DNA of 64,000 nt from Bizionia sp. M204 (GTDB lineage Bacteria; Bacteroidota; Bacteroidia; Flavobacteriales; Flavobacteriaceae). The notes under the pieces were generated by a model. The model did not search any database. It saw nothing but the letters and a program-made list of their open reading frames with translations, and was not told the origin of the DNA. The position numbers were made by a program, and so were the translations under genes. Each line of letters starts with the position of its first letter. The stretch's first letter is position 1. The DNA lies in NCBI RefSeq assembly GCF_023205095.1, contig NZ_CP046242.1, forward strand, positions 1 to 64,000, given 5' to 3'. Below, one piece after another: positions 53,203 through 62,372 of the stretch.

Positions 53203-54243
53203 ATGAGTGATAAAAAAGATATCCGTGCTTTAACCAAAGACCAATTACGAGACTTTTTTGAAAAAGAAGGCGATCAAGCATTTCGTGGTAATCAGGTTTA
53301 TGAATGGCTTTGGAGTAAATCGGCACATAGTTTTGCGGATATGACAAACTTGTCCAAGGAAACACGCGCTATGCTAGAAAATAACTTTGTCATTAACCAT
53401 ATTAAGGTGGACGATATGCAAAGGAGTAGTGATGGCACGATTAAAAATGCGGTTAAGCTACATGATGGGTTAGTTGTGGAATCGGTTTTAATACCTACTA
53501 AAACGCGCACAACAGCGTGTGTATCTAGTCAAGTTGGTTGTAGTTTGGATTGTAAGTTTTGTGCCACATCACGATTAAAGCGTATGCGTAATTTAAATCC
53601 AGATGAAATTTATGATCAGGTGGTTGCTATTGACAATGAAAGTAGACTTTATCATGACAGACCTTTAAGCAACATTGTGTTTATGGGAATGGGTGAGCCG
53701 CTTATGAATTACAACAATGTGCTGAAAGCCATTGATAAAATAACATCACCTGAAGGTTTAGGTATGTCGCCAAAACGCATTGTGGTATCCACGTCAGGTG
53801 TACCTAAAATGATAAAAAAAATGGCAGATGAAAAGGTTAAATTTAAATTAGCCGTTTCCTTACATTCCGCCATCGATGAGGTGCGAACATCTATTATGCC
53901 TTTTAATGCTACGTTTCCCTTAAAGGATTTACGCGAAGCTTTGGAGTATTGGTATGCACGGACAAAAAATAGAATTACCTACGAGTATGTGGTTTGGAAA
54001 GGAATTAATGATCAAAAAAAGGATGTTGATGCCTTAATAGAATTCTGTAAGTTTGCGCCTAGTAAGGTGAATTTAATTGAGTACAACCCAATTGATGATG
54101 GTATGTTTCAACAAGCACATGATGAGGCTATTGATATGTATGTAAACATGCTAGAAAAAAATAATATTACAGTTACCGTAAGACGTTCACGAGGTAAAGA
54201 TATTGATGCCGCTTGCGGGCAGTTAGCCAATAAGAGTTCATAA
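53203..54243 (+). CDS. rlmN: 23S rRNA (adenine-2503-C2) methyltransferase
   Basis: A radical SAM enzyme that methylates A2503 of 23S rRNA (and A37 of some tRNAs). The cluster motif is Cys113-x3-Cys117-x2-Cys120 in QVGCSLDCKFCATS; the methyl-carrying and catalytic cysteines correspond to Cys106 (TTACVSS) and the C-terminal DAACGQL Cys. NIVFMGMGEPLMNYNNV and VSTSGVPKMIKKMA are further family motifs. At 346 residues it is complete; ATG 53203. Confidence 0.95.
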   Translation: MSDKKDIRALTKDQLRDFFEKEGDQAFRGNQVYEWLWSKSAHSFADMTNLSKETRAMLENNFVINHIKVDDMQRSSDGTIKNAVKLHDGLVVESVLIPTKTRTTACVSSQVGCSLDCKFCATSRLKRMRNLNPDEIYDQVVAIDNESRLYHDRPLSNIVFMGMGEPLMNYNNVLKAIDKITSPEGLGMSPKRIVVSTSGVPKMIKKMADEKVKFKLAVSLHSAIDEVRTSIMPFNATFPLKDLREALEYWYARTKNRITYEYVVWKGINDQKKDVDALIEFCKFAPSKVNLIEYNPIDDGMFQQAHDEAIDMYVNMLEKNNITVTVRRSRGKDIDAACGQLANKSS

Positions 54244-54244
54244 A

Positions 54245-54276
54245 AAAAAGGCTACTTAATTATAAGTAGCCTTTTT
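54245..54276. terminator. Bidirectional terminator
   Basis: AAAAAGGCTACTTA pairs with TAAGTAGCCTTTTT (14 bp, 4-nt loop), between convergent rlmN and the T9SS cargo gene. Confidence 0.9.
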
Positions 54277-54299
54277 AATTTAATAGTAGTTATTTATAA

Positions 54300-55121
54300 T
54301 TATTCAATAACTATTTTCTTTCTTTTTTGTGCGTTAGAATTAGCATCTGTAACCTCTACAATATAAATTCCAGAAGCTAAATTGCCGGCATCAATGTTTT
54401 GAGATTCTAAACGTGTATTTCCGTTAAGAACTTCTTGTCCTGCAATATTCAAAATGCGATAATTAGCCTCTCCTTGAAGATTATAAATGGTTACTACTTT
54501 GTCTTTACAACCAATAAACATGGAATTTAATGCGAATTCGTCAGTGCTTAATAAAGTACCTACTAAACTGACATCATCAAAGTTTAAAATAAATTGATCA
54601 GAAACGTCATGATGTCTAAAAGCAATATAAATAGTTGAAGAACCGTCCAGAGCTGATAAATTTAAACTTCTATTAACAAATGCACCTGCTGCTGCCGCGT
54701 CGTTACCTAAATCTTCATTAAAACTTACAGTTATGGCTGGATTCATAAAGTCGGCAATGGTATTTCCTGTTGAAACATAAACGGTATACACCTCTGCAGA
54801 ATAATCTGGATCTGCACCTCCTACTGAATAGTTTAAAACCATATCAATATTATTAGTTACATCAATAGCAGGTGATATGGCATAATTGTTTGGGAATAAA
54901 GCACCTGGTGTTGGATTCCATGATTCAGACGACATATAATTATTAATACCGTTTTGTGCAATACTAGGGTCATAAGCTATGAAATTAAAGCCGTCACCAT
55001 CCTCGTCTAAAAGTGTCCAATCTGAAATGTCTTGATCCTCAAAATCATCCGAGAATAATTGTGCTTTGGCACTAAATGAAATGGTAAGACAAATAGTTAA
55101 TAATAAAGTAATTTTCTTCAT
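54300..55121 (-). CDS. T9SS-secreted protein with cleaved-adhesin-like domain
   Basis: Signal peptide MKKITLLLTICLTISFSAKA, then a jellyroll-type domain (LFSDDFEDQDISDWTLLDED, YAISPAIDVTNNIDMVLNY, FILNFDDVSLVG) of the gingipain-associated adhesin kind, then a type A sorting domain (about 195-273) ending GNLASGIYIVEVTDANSNAQ and KRKKIVIE, the signal for Type IX export and surface attachment. The ATG at 55121 is chosen for the signal peptide; upstream in-frame codons lack coding character. Ligand unknown. Similar in plan to the next gene at 55428. Confidence 0.87.
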   Translation of the reverse strand: MKKITLLLTICLTISFSAKAQLFSDDFEDQDISDWTLLDEDGDGFNFIAYDPSIAQNGINNYMSSESWNPTPGALFPNNYAISPAIDVTNNIDMVLNYSVGGADPDYSAEVYTVYVSTGNTIADFMNPAITVSFNEDLGNDAAAAGAFVNRSLNLSALDGSSTIYIAFRHHDVSDQFILNFDDVSLVGTLLSTDEFALNSMFIGCKDKVVTIYNLQGEANYRILNIAGQEVLNGNTRLESQNIDAGNLASGIYIVEVTDANSNAQKRKKIVIE

Positions 55122-55373
55122 AATATTATTATTTTCGAGATTAATAAATAAAAATACAAAATTTAAATTATTTAAGCGATTTTCGTACGATTTTAACATG
55201 TTAACCAATTTATAGTTATGAATATGTTATTGTAGTATGCAGTTCTTTCAATTACCTCATTCTCTCAATAATCCTAATGGCTGTTTGCAATTAGTAGAAC
55301 ATGGAAACCACGGTATAGCTTATTATCTGATTTAATGGTTAATGTTTGAAGTTGGCGGATAAAAAGCCATAAA
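55122..55373. other. Intergenic region between T9SS genes, small ORF of doubtful status
   Basis: The 306-nt gap up to 55427 is AT-rich. On the plus strand 55237-55335 encodes a 32-codon ORF (MQFFQLPHSLNNPNGCLQL...) that reads more like protein than the surroundings and is loosely reminiscent of the first strands of WxcM/FdtA-type cupins; it is closed by TAA and has no continuation. No promoter of consensus quality was found for either flank. Confidence 0.25.
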
Positions 55374-55407
55374 AAAAGCGCTACTTTATAATTAAAGTAG
55401 CGCTTTT
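55374..55407 (-). terminator. Intrinsic terminator for the 385-aa T9SS gene
   Basis: AAAAGCGCTACTTTA pairs with TAAAGTAGCGCTTTT (15 bp, 4-nt loop). On the minus strand it is followed by a run of seven T, downstream of the gene ending at 55428. Confidence 0.9.
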
Positions 55408-55427
55408 ATGTTTAATTAAAATAGTCG

Positions 55428-56585
55428 TTATTCTTTAACTATTTTAATTGTTTGCTTTTTGCCTTCAGCAGAAATATTCATAAAGTAAATACCATTACTT
55501 AATGTAGAAACATTAATCGTATTATTTACAATATTTGCTTCATTTACAAGTAACACACGCTGACCTAATTGATTGATTATTTCAACAGAATTAATGTTTA
55601 AAGTCGTCTTGATGGTTACATAATTGTTAACAGGATTTGGATAAATTGAAAACAATTCAAGCGTGTTTGTGTCAACAGATAATAATGGATCTTCTTCTGT
55701 TGTAAAGCTCCAAGTGCTAGATCCCACAGCTTCTCCAGCAAGATTTTTAGCAACTATTTGCCAGAAGTATTCTGTAGAATAATCCATTCCAGTAATATTT
55801 ACCATATCATTTGGAGTGTTTCCTAATAAGTTAAGATTGTTGGCAGCATCACCTAAATAAACATCATAAGAAGTTGCAGCATCGCCAGTTGTAGCAGGAC
55901 TCCAATCAAAAGCTACAAGATAGTCGCCATTTGTAGGGTCTACAAATACATCAACTGCGCCGTCAGCAGGTGTTGGAGTTGTTACTGGATTAGGAGCAGA
56001 ACCTGTTGGCTGCTGAACCATTACATTGTCTAATGTCCAATAATAAGACCAGTCGCCTACCCATCTAAATCTAACTTGTGCATTAGTTACACCAGCCAAT
56101 TCAGCAGAAACATCAATTGTTACAGCGCCAAGAGTAAAATAGTCAGGCGCAGGTACTGTAGTCTCATCATAAACAGCAACTTGTACCCATGATGTACCAT
56201 TATACACTTCTACATAACCTTCGCCGCCATATTCCGTAAGAATAAGTTGATTAAAAGTTAATTTTATAACGGTTAATGCTGAACAATCAAAAGCAGGACT
56301 TATTAAAGCCGCATTTTCTGGTGCACTATCATTACCATAAGCATCACTATTGAACATGGCATAACTGCCAGAAAATCCAGCCGCACTGTATAAAACATCA
56401 TTTGCCGCACCGAAGAATGGCGCTTCTCCACCTGTTTCAAAAGTCCAAACGCCTCCAGCTGCTAAATCCGTGTTAGACCAACCTGTTGGTGTAGAAAGAC
56501 CAGCATCAAAATTTTCGTTTAAAACAACCTGTCCAAAAGAAAAGGAAATAGTCAATAAAAATAAAAATAAAGTAATTTTTTTCAT
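55428..56585 (-). CDS. T9SS-secreted protein with jellyroll and fibronectin-like domains
   Basis: Signal peptide MKKITLFLFLLTISFSFG, then a cleaved-adhesin/MAM-like domain (about 20-190: VVLNENFDAGLSTPTGWSN, ALISPAFDCSALTVIKLTF, SYYWTLDNVMVQ), a Pro/Thr-rich linker and a fibronectin III-like domain (about 205-298: ATSYDVYLGDAANNLNLLGN, YFWQIVAKNLAGEAVGSS), then a type A sorting domain (about 305-385, LELFSIYPNPVNNYVTIKT to SNGIYFMNISAEGKKQTIKI). Predicted surface-exposed or released; the ligand is unknown. No catalytic domain is visible, so adhesion is the likeliest role. Confidence 0.87.
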   Translation of the reverse strand: MKKITLFLFLLTISFSFGQVVLNENFDAGLSTPTGWSNTDLAAGGVWTFETGGEAPFFGAANDVLYSAAGFSGSYAMFNSDAYGNDSAPENAALISPAFDCSALTVIKLTFNQLILTEYGGEGYVEVYNGTSWVQVAVYDETTVPAPDYFTLGAVTIDVSAELAGVTNAQVRFRWVGDWSYYWTLDNVMVQQPTGSAPNPVTTPTPADGAVDVFVDPTNGDYLVAFDWSPATTGDAATSYDVYLGDAANNLNLLGNTPNDMVNITGMDYSTEYFWQIVAKNLAGEAVGSSTWSFTTEEDPLLSVDTNTLELFSIYPNPVNNYVTIKTTLNINSVEIINQLGQRVLLVNEANIVNNTINVSTLSNGIYFMNISAEGKKQTIKIVKE

Positions 56586-56620
56586 GTTTGTTAATTTTAA
56601 TTTTTAAAAAAAGTTAACGC

Positions 56621-56628
56621 CAAAGGTA
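56621..56628 (-). promoter_or_regulatory. -7 box for the 385-aa T9SS gene
   Basis: Minus-strand TACCTTTG, a perfect match, 35 nt before the ATG. The nearest TTG is only 13 nt further upstream, so the -33 element is unclear. Confidence 0.5.
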
Positions 56629-56902
56629 TTGTTTATTTTCACAAATCCCATAAGATTTTGGCTACAAAAAAAAATCTAAAAAGCTACTCGAATCCTTTTA
56701 TTGAAAGGCCTGTATCAGGAAAGCATAAGTTCACTGATTTCGTGTTAGTTATGCCATTTACATATAAGATTTGGGTTCTAACCTTCAAATTCAAAACACC
56801 CTTAACAAACAATTGTTATAATTTTTTTTTAAATATGTGTCTACCAGAATCAATGTTAGTTTTTCACTGGCTTTTTTAGTAATTTCGCCATTCCACAATA
56901 GC
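56629..56902. other. Intergenic stretch with no identified feature
   Basis: Part of the 328-nt divergent gap between a T9SS gene and the prenyl synthase gene. A frame at 56658-56879 lacks a good start, homologue-like character or neighbours in register, and is not called. A CATATTTG at 56903-56910 may be the -7 box of the downstream gene. Confidence 0.4.
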
Positions 56903-56913
56903 CATATTTGCTT

Positions 56914-57891
56914 TTGAAAATAGTAGAACAAATAAAACAGCCGGTAGATTATGAAATGGAACTTTTTGAACAAAAGTTTCAGTTGGCTATGTCTTCTAAA
57001 GTGGCGCTGCTAAATAGGATTACCCATTATCTTGTTAATAGAAAAGGAAAACAAATGCGACCTATGTTTGTGTTTTTGGTTGCTAAAATGGTTTCCAATG
57101 GCGAAGTTAGTGAGCGTACATATCGGGGTGCATCCGTTATAGAATTGATTCATACAGCAACGTTAGTGCACGATGATGTGGTGGATGATAGTAATAGACG
57201 ACGTGGTTTTTTCTCTATTAATGCACTTTGGAAAAATAAAATTGCCGTTTTAGTTGGGGACTACCTGTTGTCCAAAGGTTTGTTACTCTCTATTGATAAT
57301 AATGATTTCGACTTATTGAAAATCATTTCTATTGCTGTTCGTGAAATGAGTGAAGGTGAATTGCTTCAAATAGAAAAAGCCCGAAAACTCGATATTACCG
57401 AAGCTATTTATTATGAAATTATTCGTCAAAAAACAGCAACTTTAATTGCAGCTTGTTGCAGCTTGGGTGCCGCATCCGTAAAACCAGATTCAGATCATGT
57501 AGAACGTATGCGTAAATTTGGAGAGCTTATTGGTATGGCGTTTCAAATTAAAGACGATTTGTTTGATTATGGTACCGAGAAAATTGGTAAACCAACAGGT
57601 ATTGATATTAAGGAGCAAAAAATGACCTTGCCCTTAATTTATGTGCTGAATACCGTTTCTAAAAAAGATAAAAATTGGATTATCAATTCCATAAAAAATC
57701 ATAATAAAGATAAAAAAAGAGTAAACGAAGTCATTGCATTTGTTAAAGAAAACGGTGGTTTAGATTATGCCATTGTTAAAATGAAAGCTTTTCAAGAGGA
57801 AGCTTTACAAATACTTAATACCTATCCTAAATCCGATTTTCGCGATTCATTAGAACTTATGGTGAATTACGTTATTCAGCGCAAAAAATAA
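56914..57891 (+). CDS. Trans-polyprenyl diphosphate synthase
   Basis: It chain-elongates isoprenyl diphosphates, probably making the menaquinone side chain. It has the two aspartate-rich motifs (LVHDDVVDDS, about residue 90, and FQIKDDLFDYG, about 215), GKQMRPMFVFL, the KTATLIAACCSLGA helix and GDYLLSKG. The start is uncertain: TTG 56914 gives MKIVEQIKQP, which matches my recollection of family N-termini, whereas the first ATG at 56956 would trim 14 residues. Product length (C35-C40) cannot be read by eye. It is followed after 62 nt by the sigma factor gene. Confidence 0.9.
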   Translation: MKIVEQIKQPVDYEMELFEQKFQLAMSSKVALLNRITHYLVNRKGKQMRPMFVFLVAKMVSNGEVSERTYRGASVIELIHTATLVHDDVVDDSNRRRGFFSINALWKNKIAVLVGDYLLSKGLLLSIDNNDFDLLKIISIAVREMSEGELLQIEKARKLDITEAIYYEIIRQKTATLIAACCSLGAASVKPDSDHVERMRKFGELIGMAFQIKDDLFDYGTEKIGKPTGIDIKEQKMTLPLIYVLNTVSKKDKNWIINSIKNHNKDKKRVNEVIAFVKENGGLDYAIVKMKAFQEEALQILNTYPKSDFRDSLELMVNYVIQRKK

Positions 57892-57953
57892 TTTTTTTTT
57901 AGCGTCAGGCAACCTTTAGTACAAAATTTGCGTCTTTATTAATAGAAGCTCTA

Positions 57954-58535
57954 ATGAAAGCAATTTTGAAGGTTATTCAACTACATAAAAATAACACGAA
58001 TCTTATTAAAAAGGCAGCTAAAAATAATCGCGAAGCCCAACAGGTGCTTTTTGATACACATGCGCCTAAAATGTTAAGCGTTTGCCGGTTTTATGTAAAA
58101 GATTTCCAAAAAGCCGAAGAAGTCATGCTTAACGGTTTCCTTAAAGCATTTACACATTTAAAACAATTTCAGGATACGGGAAGTTTTGAAGGGTGGTTGC
58201 GAAAAATTATGGTTCGCGAAGCTATTTCTTATTTGCGTCAAGCTAAAAAAATTGAATTTCCTGTAGATGATATAGAATCAAATCAATACCAAGAGAGTTA
58301 TAATAATGTGCATAGTAATATGGATGTGGCGCAAATTCAACAATTAATTGATCAGCTTCCCGAAGGTTATAAAATAGTTTTTGTTATGTATGCTATTGAA
58401 GGCTACAAACATCAAGAAATTGCAGATATGCTTAACATTACGGAAGGCACCTCTAAATCGCAATTATTTAAAGCGCGAAAGCAGCTTCAACAACAATTAC
58501 AAGTACTTAATTCATCGCAATATGGCACCAAATAA
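57954..58535 (+). CDS. ECF-type RNA polymerase sigma factor
   Basis: A 193-residue sigma-70 family protein with region 2 (AQQVLFDTHAPKMLSVCRFY, EVMLNGFLKAFTHLKQF, FEGWLRKIMVREAISYLR) and region 4 (IDQLPEGYKIVFVMYAIEGY, HQEIADMLNITEGTSKSQLF) and nothing between, the ECF layout. The gene overlaps by 14 nt a gene for a single-span membrane protein that is likely its anti-sigma factor, followed by an outer-membrane barrel. The three form a probable envelope-sensing unit. Confidence 0.92.
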   Translation: MKAILKVIQLHKNNTNLIKKAAKNNREAQQVLFDTHAPKMLSVCRFYVKDFQKAEEVMLNGFLKAFTHLKQFQDTGSFEGWLRKIMVREAISYLRQAKKIEFPVDDIESNQYQESYNNVHSNMDVAQIQQLIDQLPEGYKIVFVMYAIEGYKHQEIADMLNITEGTSKSQLFKARKQLQQQLQVLNSSQYGTK

Positions 58536-59292
58536 ATTTGAAATTAATATAAAGAAAACATTGGAGGAACGTCAAATTCAACCGTCGTCTAATGCTTGGA
58601 ATCAGTTATCGGAATCATTGGATAAGCAAGATAAAAAATCATCAAATACATATATCTGGTTTATCGGTATTGCTGCAAGTATTATTGGTTTGTTGTTTGT
58701 AGTGAATACTTTTCAACCTTTTCAGGAAATAGAAAAGACATCAAATCCAGTGGTAGTCGAAACATCTTCTGAAAATAATCTGGAGATTGATTCCAAAGTA
58801 GAAACACCAAAAATGGTTACTAGTTCTGATAAAGAAAACAGTAGTCTAGTTGAAGATTTAGCTACGAAGAGTTCCGCTAATTATCAAACTTCAAAAAGAC
58901 AAAAAGTATCAGCAAAACGTTATGCCGCTGTGGATAAAGATGAGTCGCGTGAAGTGATTTCCAACAATACGTCTGATGTGGAAAAAACCTCTGAAGAGGC
59001 CAAACAAATAATTAACAACCAAGCGACTGAAAATATGATTGTCCAAAACGAAACTGCCAATGGGATTATTGATTCCGATTTAAATTTGGAAGTAGAAGCC
59101 TTATTGAAACAAGCAACATCCAAGGTTTCGTCTGTGTCAGGTTCAGATGAAACAAATTATACTATTAACCCCAATAATTTATTAGAAGACGTGGAAATGG
59201 ATTTGGAAAAATCCTTTCGAGATAAAGTTTTTGAAACCATAAAAACAAACTTCACCATTGTAAAAACAGCGGTGGCCGACCGTAATAATTAA
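58522..59292 (+). CDS. Putative anti-sigma factor, single membrane span
   Basis: A 256-residue protein starting at ATG 58522, inside the 3' end of the sigma gene. Residues 1-45 are a cytoplasmic segment with a helix (KFEINIKKTLEERQIQPSSN, AWNQLSESLDKQ) such as precedes the membrane span in Bacteroidota ECF anti-sigma factors. One transmembrane helix follows (about 47-65, IWFIGIAASIIGLLFVV), then a long polar periplasmic region rich in Ser, Glu and Lys. No classical zinc-binding anti-sigma motif is present. The function is inferred from topology and position. Confidence 0.7.
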   Translation: MAPNKFEINIKKTLEERQIQPSSNAWNQLSESLDKQDKKSSNTYIWFIGIAASIIGLLFVVNTFQPFQEIEKTSNPVVVETSSENNLEIDSKVETPKMVTSSDKENSSLVEDLATKSSANYQTSKRQKVSAKRYAAVDKDESREVISNNTSDVEKTSEEAKQIINNQATENMIVQNETANGIIDSDLNLEVEALLKQATSKVSSVSGSDETNYTINPNNLLEDVEMDLEKSFRDKVFETIKTNFTIVKTAVADRNN

Positions 59293-59320
59293 TAATTCAT
59301 CAATTTCAAATCAAACAGTT

Positions 59321-60400
59321 ATGCAAAACAGTATTAAATATTTAGTAGGCTTTATGCTCACCTGTGTCGTATATGTTAATTACGCACAAGAAGTAAATAA
59401 CAGCGAAAAAATTGAACAGCTCGAGAACCAGAAAACGCTAGTTCAAAATGAAGAAAAAGAACAGTTAAAACAGGCTGTGGAAGCTATTAATGTCCGCTTG
59501 GATAATAAGGAAATTTCTTATGAAGAAGCCTCCAAATTAAAATCGGCTGCAGCGGAAAAGCACGCATTAAATATTGAAAATCGTTTAACAATTATTGAAA
59601 ATCGTATCGCATTATTAGAACGCAATGCGCATGTTACACAGGATACGGGTGCTAATTTAGACGGTTTTACATTGGAAATTGGCAAAAACAAGGATTCTGA
59701 TGAGTACGACGTGAAGAGTATTTATATTGGACCAAAAACAAAAAAGAAGCCTGTTGTTTATGACCGGAGAACCACGAGTGATTTAGTTTTTGCCATCGGG
59801 TTTAATAATGCTATTATTGAAGGGCAATCCTTAAACGATTCACCTTACAAAATAGGAGGTTCAGGATTTGTGGAATTAGGTTGGGCTTGGAAGACACGTA
59901 TTTTTGAAAACACGAATGCCGTTCGTTTTAAATACGGTTTATCTGTGCAATGGAACAAATTAGACATTAAAGATAATTTGTATTTCACGGAAGAAAATGA
60001 CGTGGTTACATTGGAAGAACACCCACTAAACTTAAATAAATCAAAATTTAGAACAACCAATTTAGTCATTCCAATGCATTTTGAATTTGGGCCTTCAAAG
60101 AAAATAGAACGCGATGATTATTTTAGATATTCTACTTACAAGAAATTCAAATTCGGAATAGGAGGTTACGGTGGCATTGTCATGCAGTCCTTACAAAAAT
60201 TAAAGTATGATGAAAATGGCAGTAAGCAAAAAGATAAATTTAAGGATTACAACACCAATAATTTTGTTTACGGTTTAAGTAGTTATGTGTCTTGGGGAAA
60301 TGTTGGTATTTACGCTAAATATGATTTGTCAACCATATTTAAAGATCAAGCCATTGACCAAAACAATATTTCATTAGGATTGCGCTTTGACATGGATTAG
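59321..60400 (+). CDS. Outer-membrane beta-barrel protein with periplasmic coiled coil
   Basis: A signal peptide (MQNSIKYLVGFMLTCVVYVN, cleavage after YAQ) is followed by about 90 residues of charged heptad-like helix (SEKIEQLENQKTLVQNEEKE, IENRLTIIENRIALLERN), then barrel strands (about 150-359) ending in an aromatic-containing strand ISLGLRFDMD. I do not recognise a named family; a PorT-like or general outer membrane beta-barrel domain fits. As third gene after the sigma and membrane protein genes it may be sensor or output of that system. Confidence 0.75.
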   Translation: MQNSIKYLVGFMLTCVVYVNYAQEVNNSEKIEQLENQKTLVQNEEKEQLKQAVEAINVRLDNKEISYEEASKLKSAAAEKHALNIENRLTIIENRIALLERNAHVTQDTGANLDGFTLEIGKNKDSDEYDVKSIYIGPKTKKKPVVYDRRTTSDLVFAIGFNNAIIEGQSLNDSPYKIGGSGFVELGWAWKTRIFENTNAVRFKYGLSVQWNKLDIKDNLYFTEENDVVTLEEHPLNLNKSKFRTTNLVIPMHFEFGPSKKIERDDYFRYSTYKKFKFGIGGYGGIVMQSLQKLKYDENGSKQKDKFKDYNTNNFVYGLSSYVSWGNVGIYAKYDLSTIFKDQAIDQNNISLGLRFDMD

Positions 60401-60424
60401 ATTTAAGTGTTATTTGAATTAGTA

Positions 60425-60455
60425 AAAAAGGCTTCAATGTAATTGAAGCCTTTTT
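60425..60455. terminator. Bidirectional terminator
   Basis: AAAAAGGCTTCAAT pairs with ATTGAAGCCTTTTT (14 bp, 3-nt loop), between convergent genes. Confidence 0.92.
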
Positions 60456-60463
60456 GTTTGTTA

Positions 60464-62296
60464 TTATTTAATTGCTTTTTCCAAGGCGTCTTTACCGCCA
60501 ACAATAGGAAGTTGTAACGTTGTTTTATCTAAATCAATGGTTAATTCCGTTCCAGGTTTTGGCAATATGGTGTATTGATTATCACTAGAAAAAATCATTA
60601 ACCCAATGTGTTGCCCTTTAGGAATAACTTGGTCATCTGGTTGTAAATCGAAATTAACTGTATAAAACTTGCTGGGTTTTAATGGTTCGCTCTCGGAAAT
60701 AGATTTATGGTTTTGAGGATCTGCCCAACCACGCGTTATAATATTGTCTGTAATTTTGGCACCTTTTTCTCCATTCCACGGTAAAGACACTAACCAAACA
60801 GATAAGTTGGCAGCTGGTTTACTGCTAGCAAGTGTAACGGATATTTTGGCTAAACCAGAAATATGCAGGTCTTCGGTTAAAGTTGGTAATGTATATAATA
60901 ACCTTTTTTTAGATTCTGATGCTTGTGCTAAATCTATTCCGGAAACTGTGGCATCATCAACCAAGGTTTCCTGTCCTTGTTTTTTTGCTGGTATTGGTGT
61001 TAAACGACCTGCTGTCTTGCCACCTTTTCCTAAATGAAGTGTTATATGTTTGGCATCAGGATTTGGATAATCTTCATAAGCCGTAGGTTTTAGTCTGTCG
61101 TCATTTTCACGAACAATCCATGCTTTCGCATCATTTTCTACACCATTATTAACACCATGCAAATAATGCGTAAACCAACGATTCATCATAGACATTGGGG
61201 GTGGACCTCCATGACCAAACTGGTGATAATAAATTTGAACGGGTAATCCCATGTCTTTAGCGGCTTGATAAATACGGTAGCTGTGTTCTGGCATCACATT
61301 CCAATCATTAAAACCGTGAGACATTAATAAAGCTGCTGTCATTGGCTTCATTTGGTTTAAATAATCACGTCCAGCCCAAAAGTCATTATAATCGCCAGTC
61401 ACTCGATCCATACCATTTTTCATCTCCGTATCGCGAACAGTCCTATTATTATAAGCGCGTTTGGATTCGTCACCGCTATGAATAAAATCATATAACACAT
61501 CAATATCTTCACCAAGATAACCACCTGGTGAGCGTACCAAACCATTAGAACGGTAATAATGATAGTATGATGTGTTTGGTGCCACAGGAATTATAGCTTC
61601 CAAACCTTCAACACCTGTTGTAGCCGCTGCCAATGGAATAGTTCCATTATAACTGGTTCCAGTCATACCTACTTTTCCAGTACTCCAAAAGGCCTCTACA
61701 GTTTCGTTACCATCCGGTGTTGTATAACCTTTTGCACGACCATTTAACCAGTCAATAACCGCTTTTGGTGCTAAAGACTCATTGATGCCGCCAACGGTAG
61801 GTGCACCCTGTGATAATCCCGTTCCTGGCGATGAGGAATGCACCACAATATAACCACGTGGAACCCACGTCCGAATTTGCGAATTGGAAATTATAGGGCG
61901 TTCACCAGTACGTTTTACTTCTACTTTGGTTCTTGGCTTTTCTTCCTCACCAAGTTCATGATTTACATTCCAGAATAAGCCGTCAACTTCGCCAGCAACA
62001 CCAGCATAATATGGACTAGATTCATATACAATAGGAAGCTTTAAACCTTCAGTGTCGGTTTGTTTAGGTCGTGTAACTGCTACGTGCATCCGGTCCATCT
62101 TACCATCGCCATCCGTGTCAAAAGTAGTTTCAACCCATAAGTCATGACGAATCCAATCCTTTGTATTATTAAAGGCTTCGACTATTTGCGCTTCGCCATT
62201 TTCAAAAACAGGGATGGCTTTTTCTTGTGCACTCACCAAGGAAATACTAAATAAGGAGAGTATACTATATACAAACCATTGAACGTGTTGTTTCAT
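60464..62296 (-). CDS. Secreted X-prolyl dipeptidyl peptidase (CocE/NonD, S15 family)
   Basis: A serine hydrolase that would release X-Pro dipeptides. Signal peptide (1-23, ending VSAQ); an EF-hand-like loop DTDGDGKMDR at residues 60-69; nucleophile Ser215 in KVGMTGTSYNGTIPLA; catalytic Asp in MSHGFNDWNVMPEHS and His in YYHQFGHGGPPP; then the C-terminal jellyroll domain (about 440-610) typical of the family. At 610 residues it is normal in length. An acyl ester hydrolase activity is the alternative within the fold. Likely periplasmic or exported, complementing the M28 peptidase. Confidence 0.9.
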   Translation of the reverse strand: MKQHVQWFVYSILSLFSISLVSAQEKAIPVFENGEAQIVEAFNNTKDWIRHDLWVETTFDTDGDGKMDRMHVAVTRPKQTDTEGLKLPIVYESSPYYAGVAGEVDGLFWNVNHELGEEEKPRTKVEVKRTGERPIISNSQIRTWVPRGYIVVHSSSPGTGLSQGAPTVGGINESLAPKAVIDWLNGRAKGYTTPDGNETVEAFWSTGKVGMTGTSYNGTIPLAAATTGVEGLEAIIPVAPNTSYYHYYRSNGLVRSPGGYLGEDIDVLYDFIHSGDESKRAYNNRTVRDTEMKNGMDRVTGDYNDFWAGRDYLNQMKPMTAALLMSHGFNDWNVMPEHSYRIYQAAKDMGLPVQIYYHQFGHGGPPPMSMMNRWFTHYLHGVNNGVENDAKAWIVRENDDRLKPTAYEDYPNPDAKHITLHLGKGGKTAGRLTPIPAKKQGQETLVDDATVSGIDLAQASESKKRLLYTLPTLTEDLHISGLAKISVTLASSKPAANLSVWLVSLPWNGEKGAKITDNIITRGWADPQNHKSISESEPLKPSKFYTVNFDLQPDDQVIPKGQHIGLMIFSSDNQYTILPKPGTELTIDLDKTTLQLPIVGGKDALEKAIK

Positions 62297-62372
62297 AATA
62301 AAAATGCGTTTAATTATTTAAAAAAAAATAGAGTAACCAATTTAGTATTTTAATTGGCACATCAAAATTAGG

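Noticed and set aside
56658..56879. 73-residue frame upstream of the prenyl synthase gene
   Set aside because: Poor start, unusual composition, no family resemblance; treated as intergenic.
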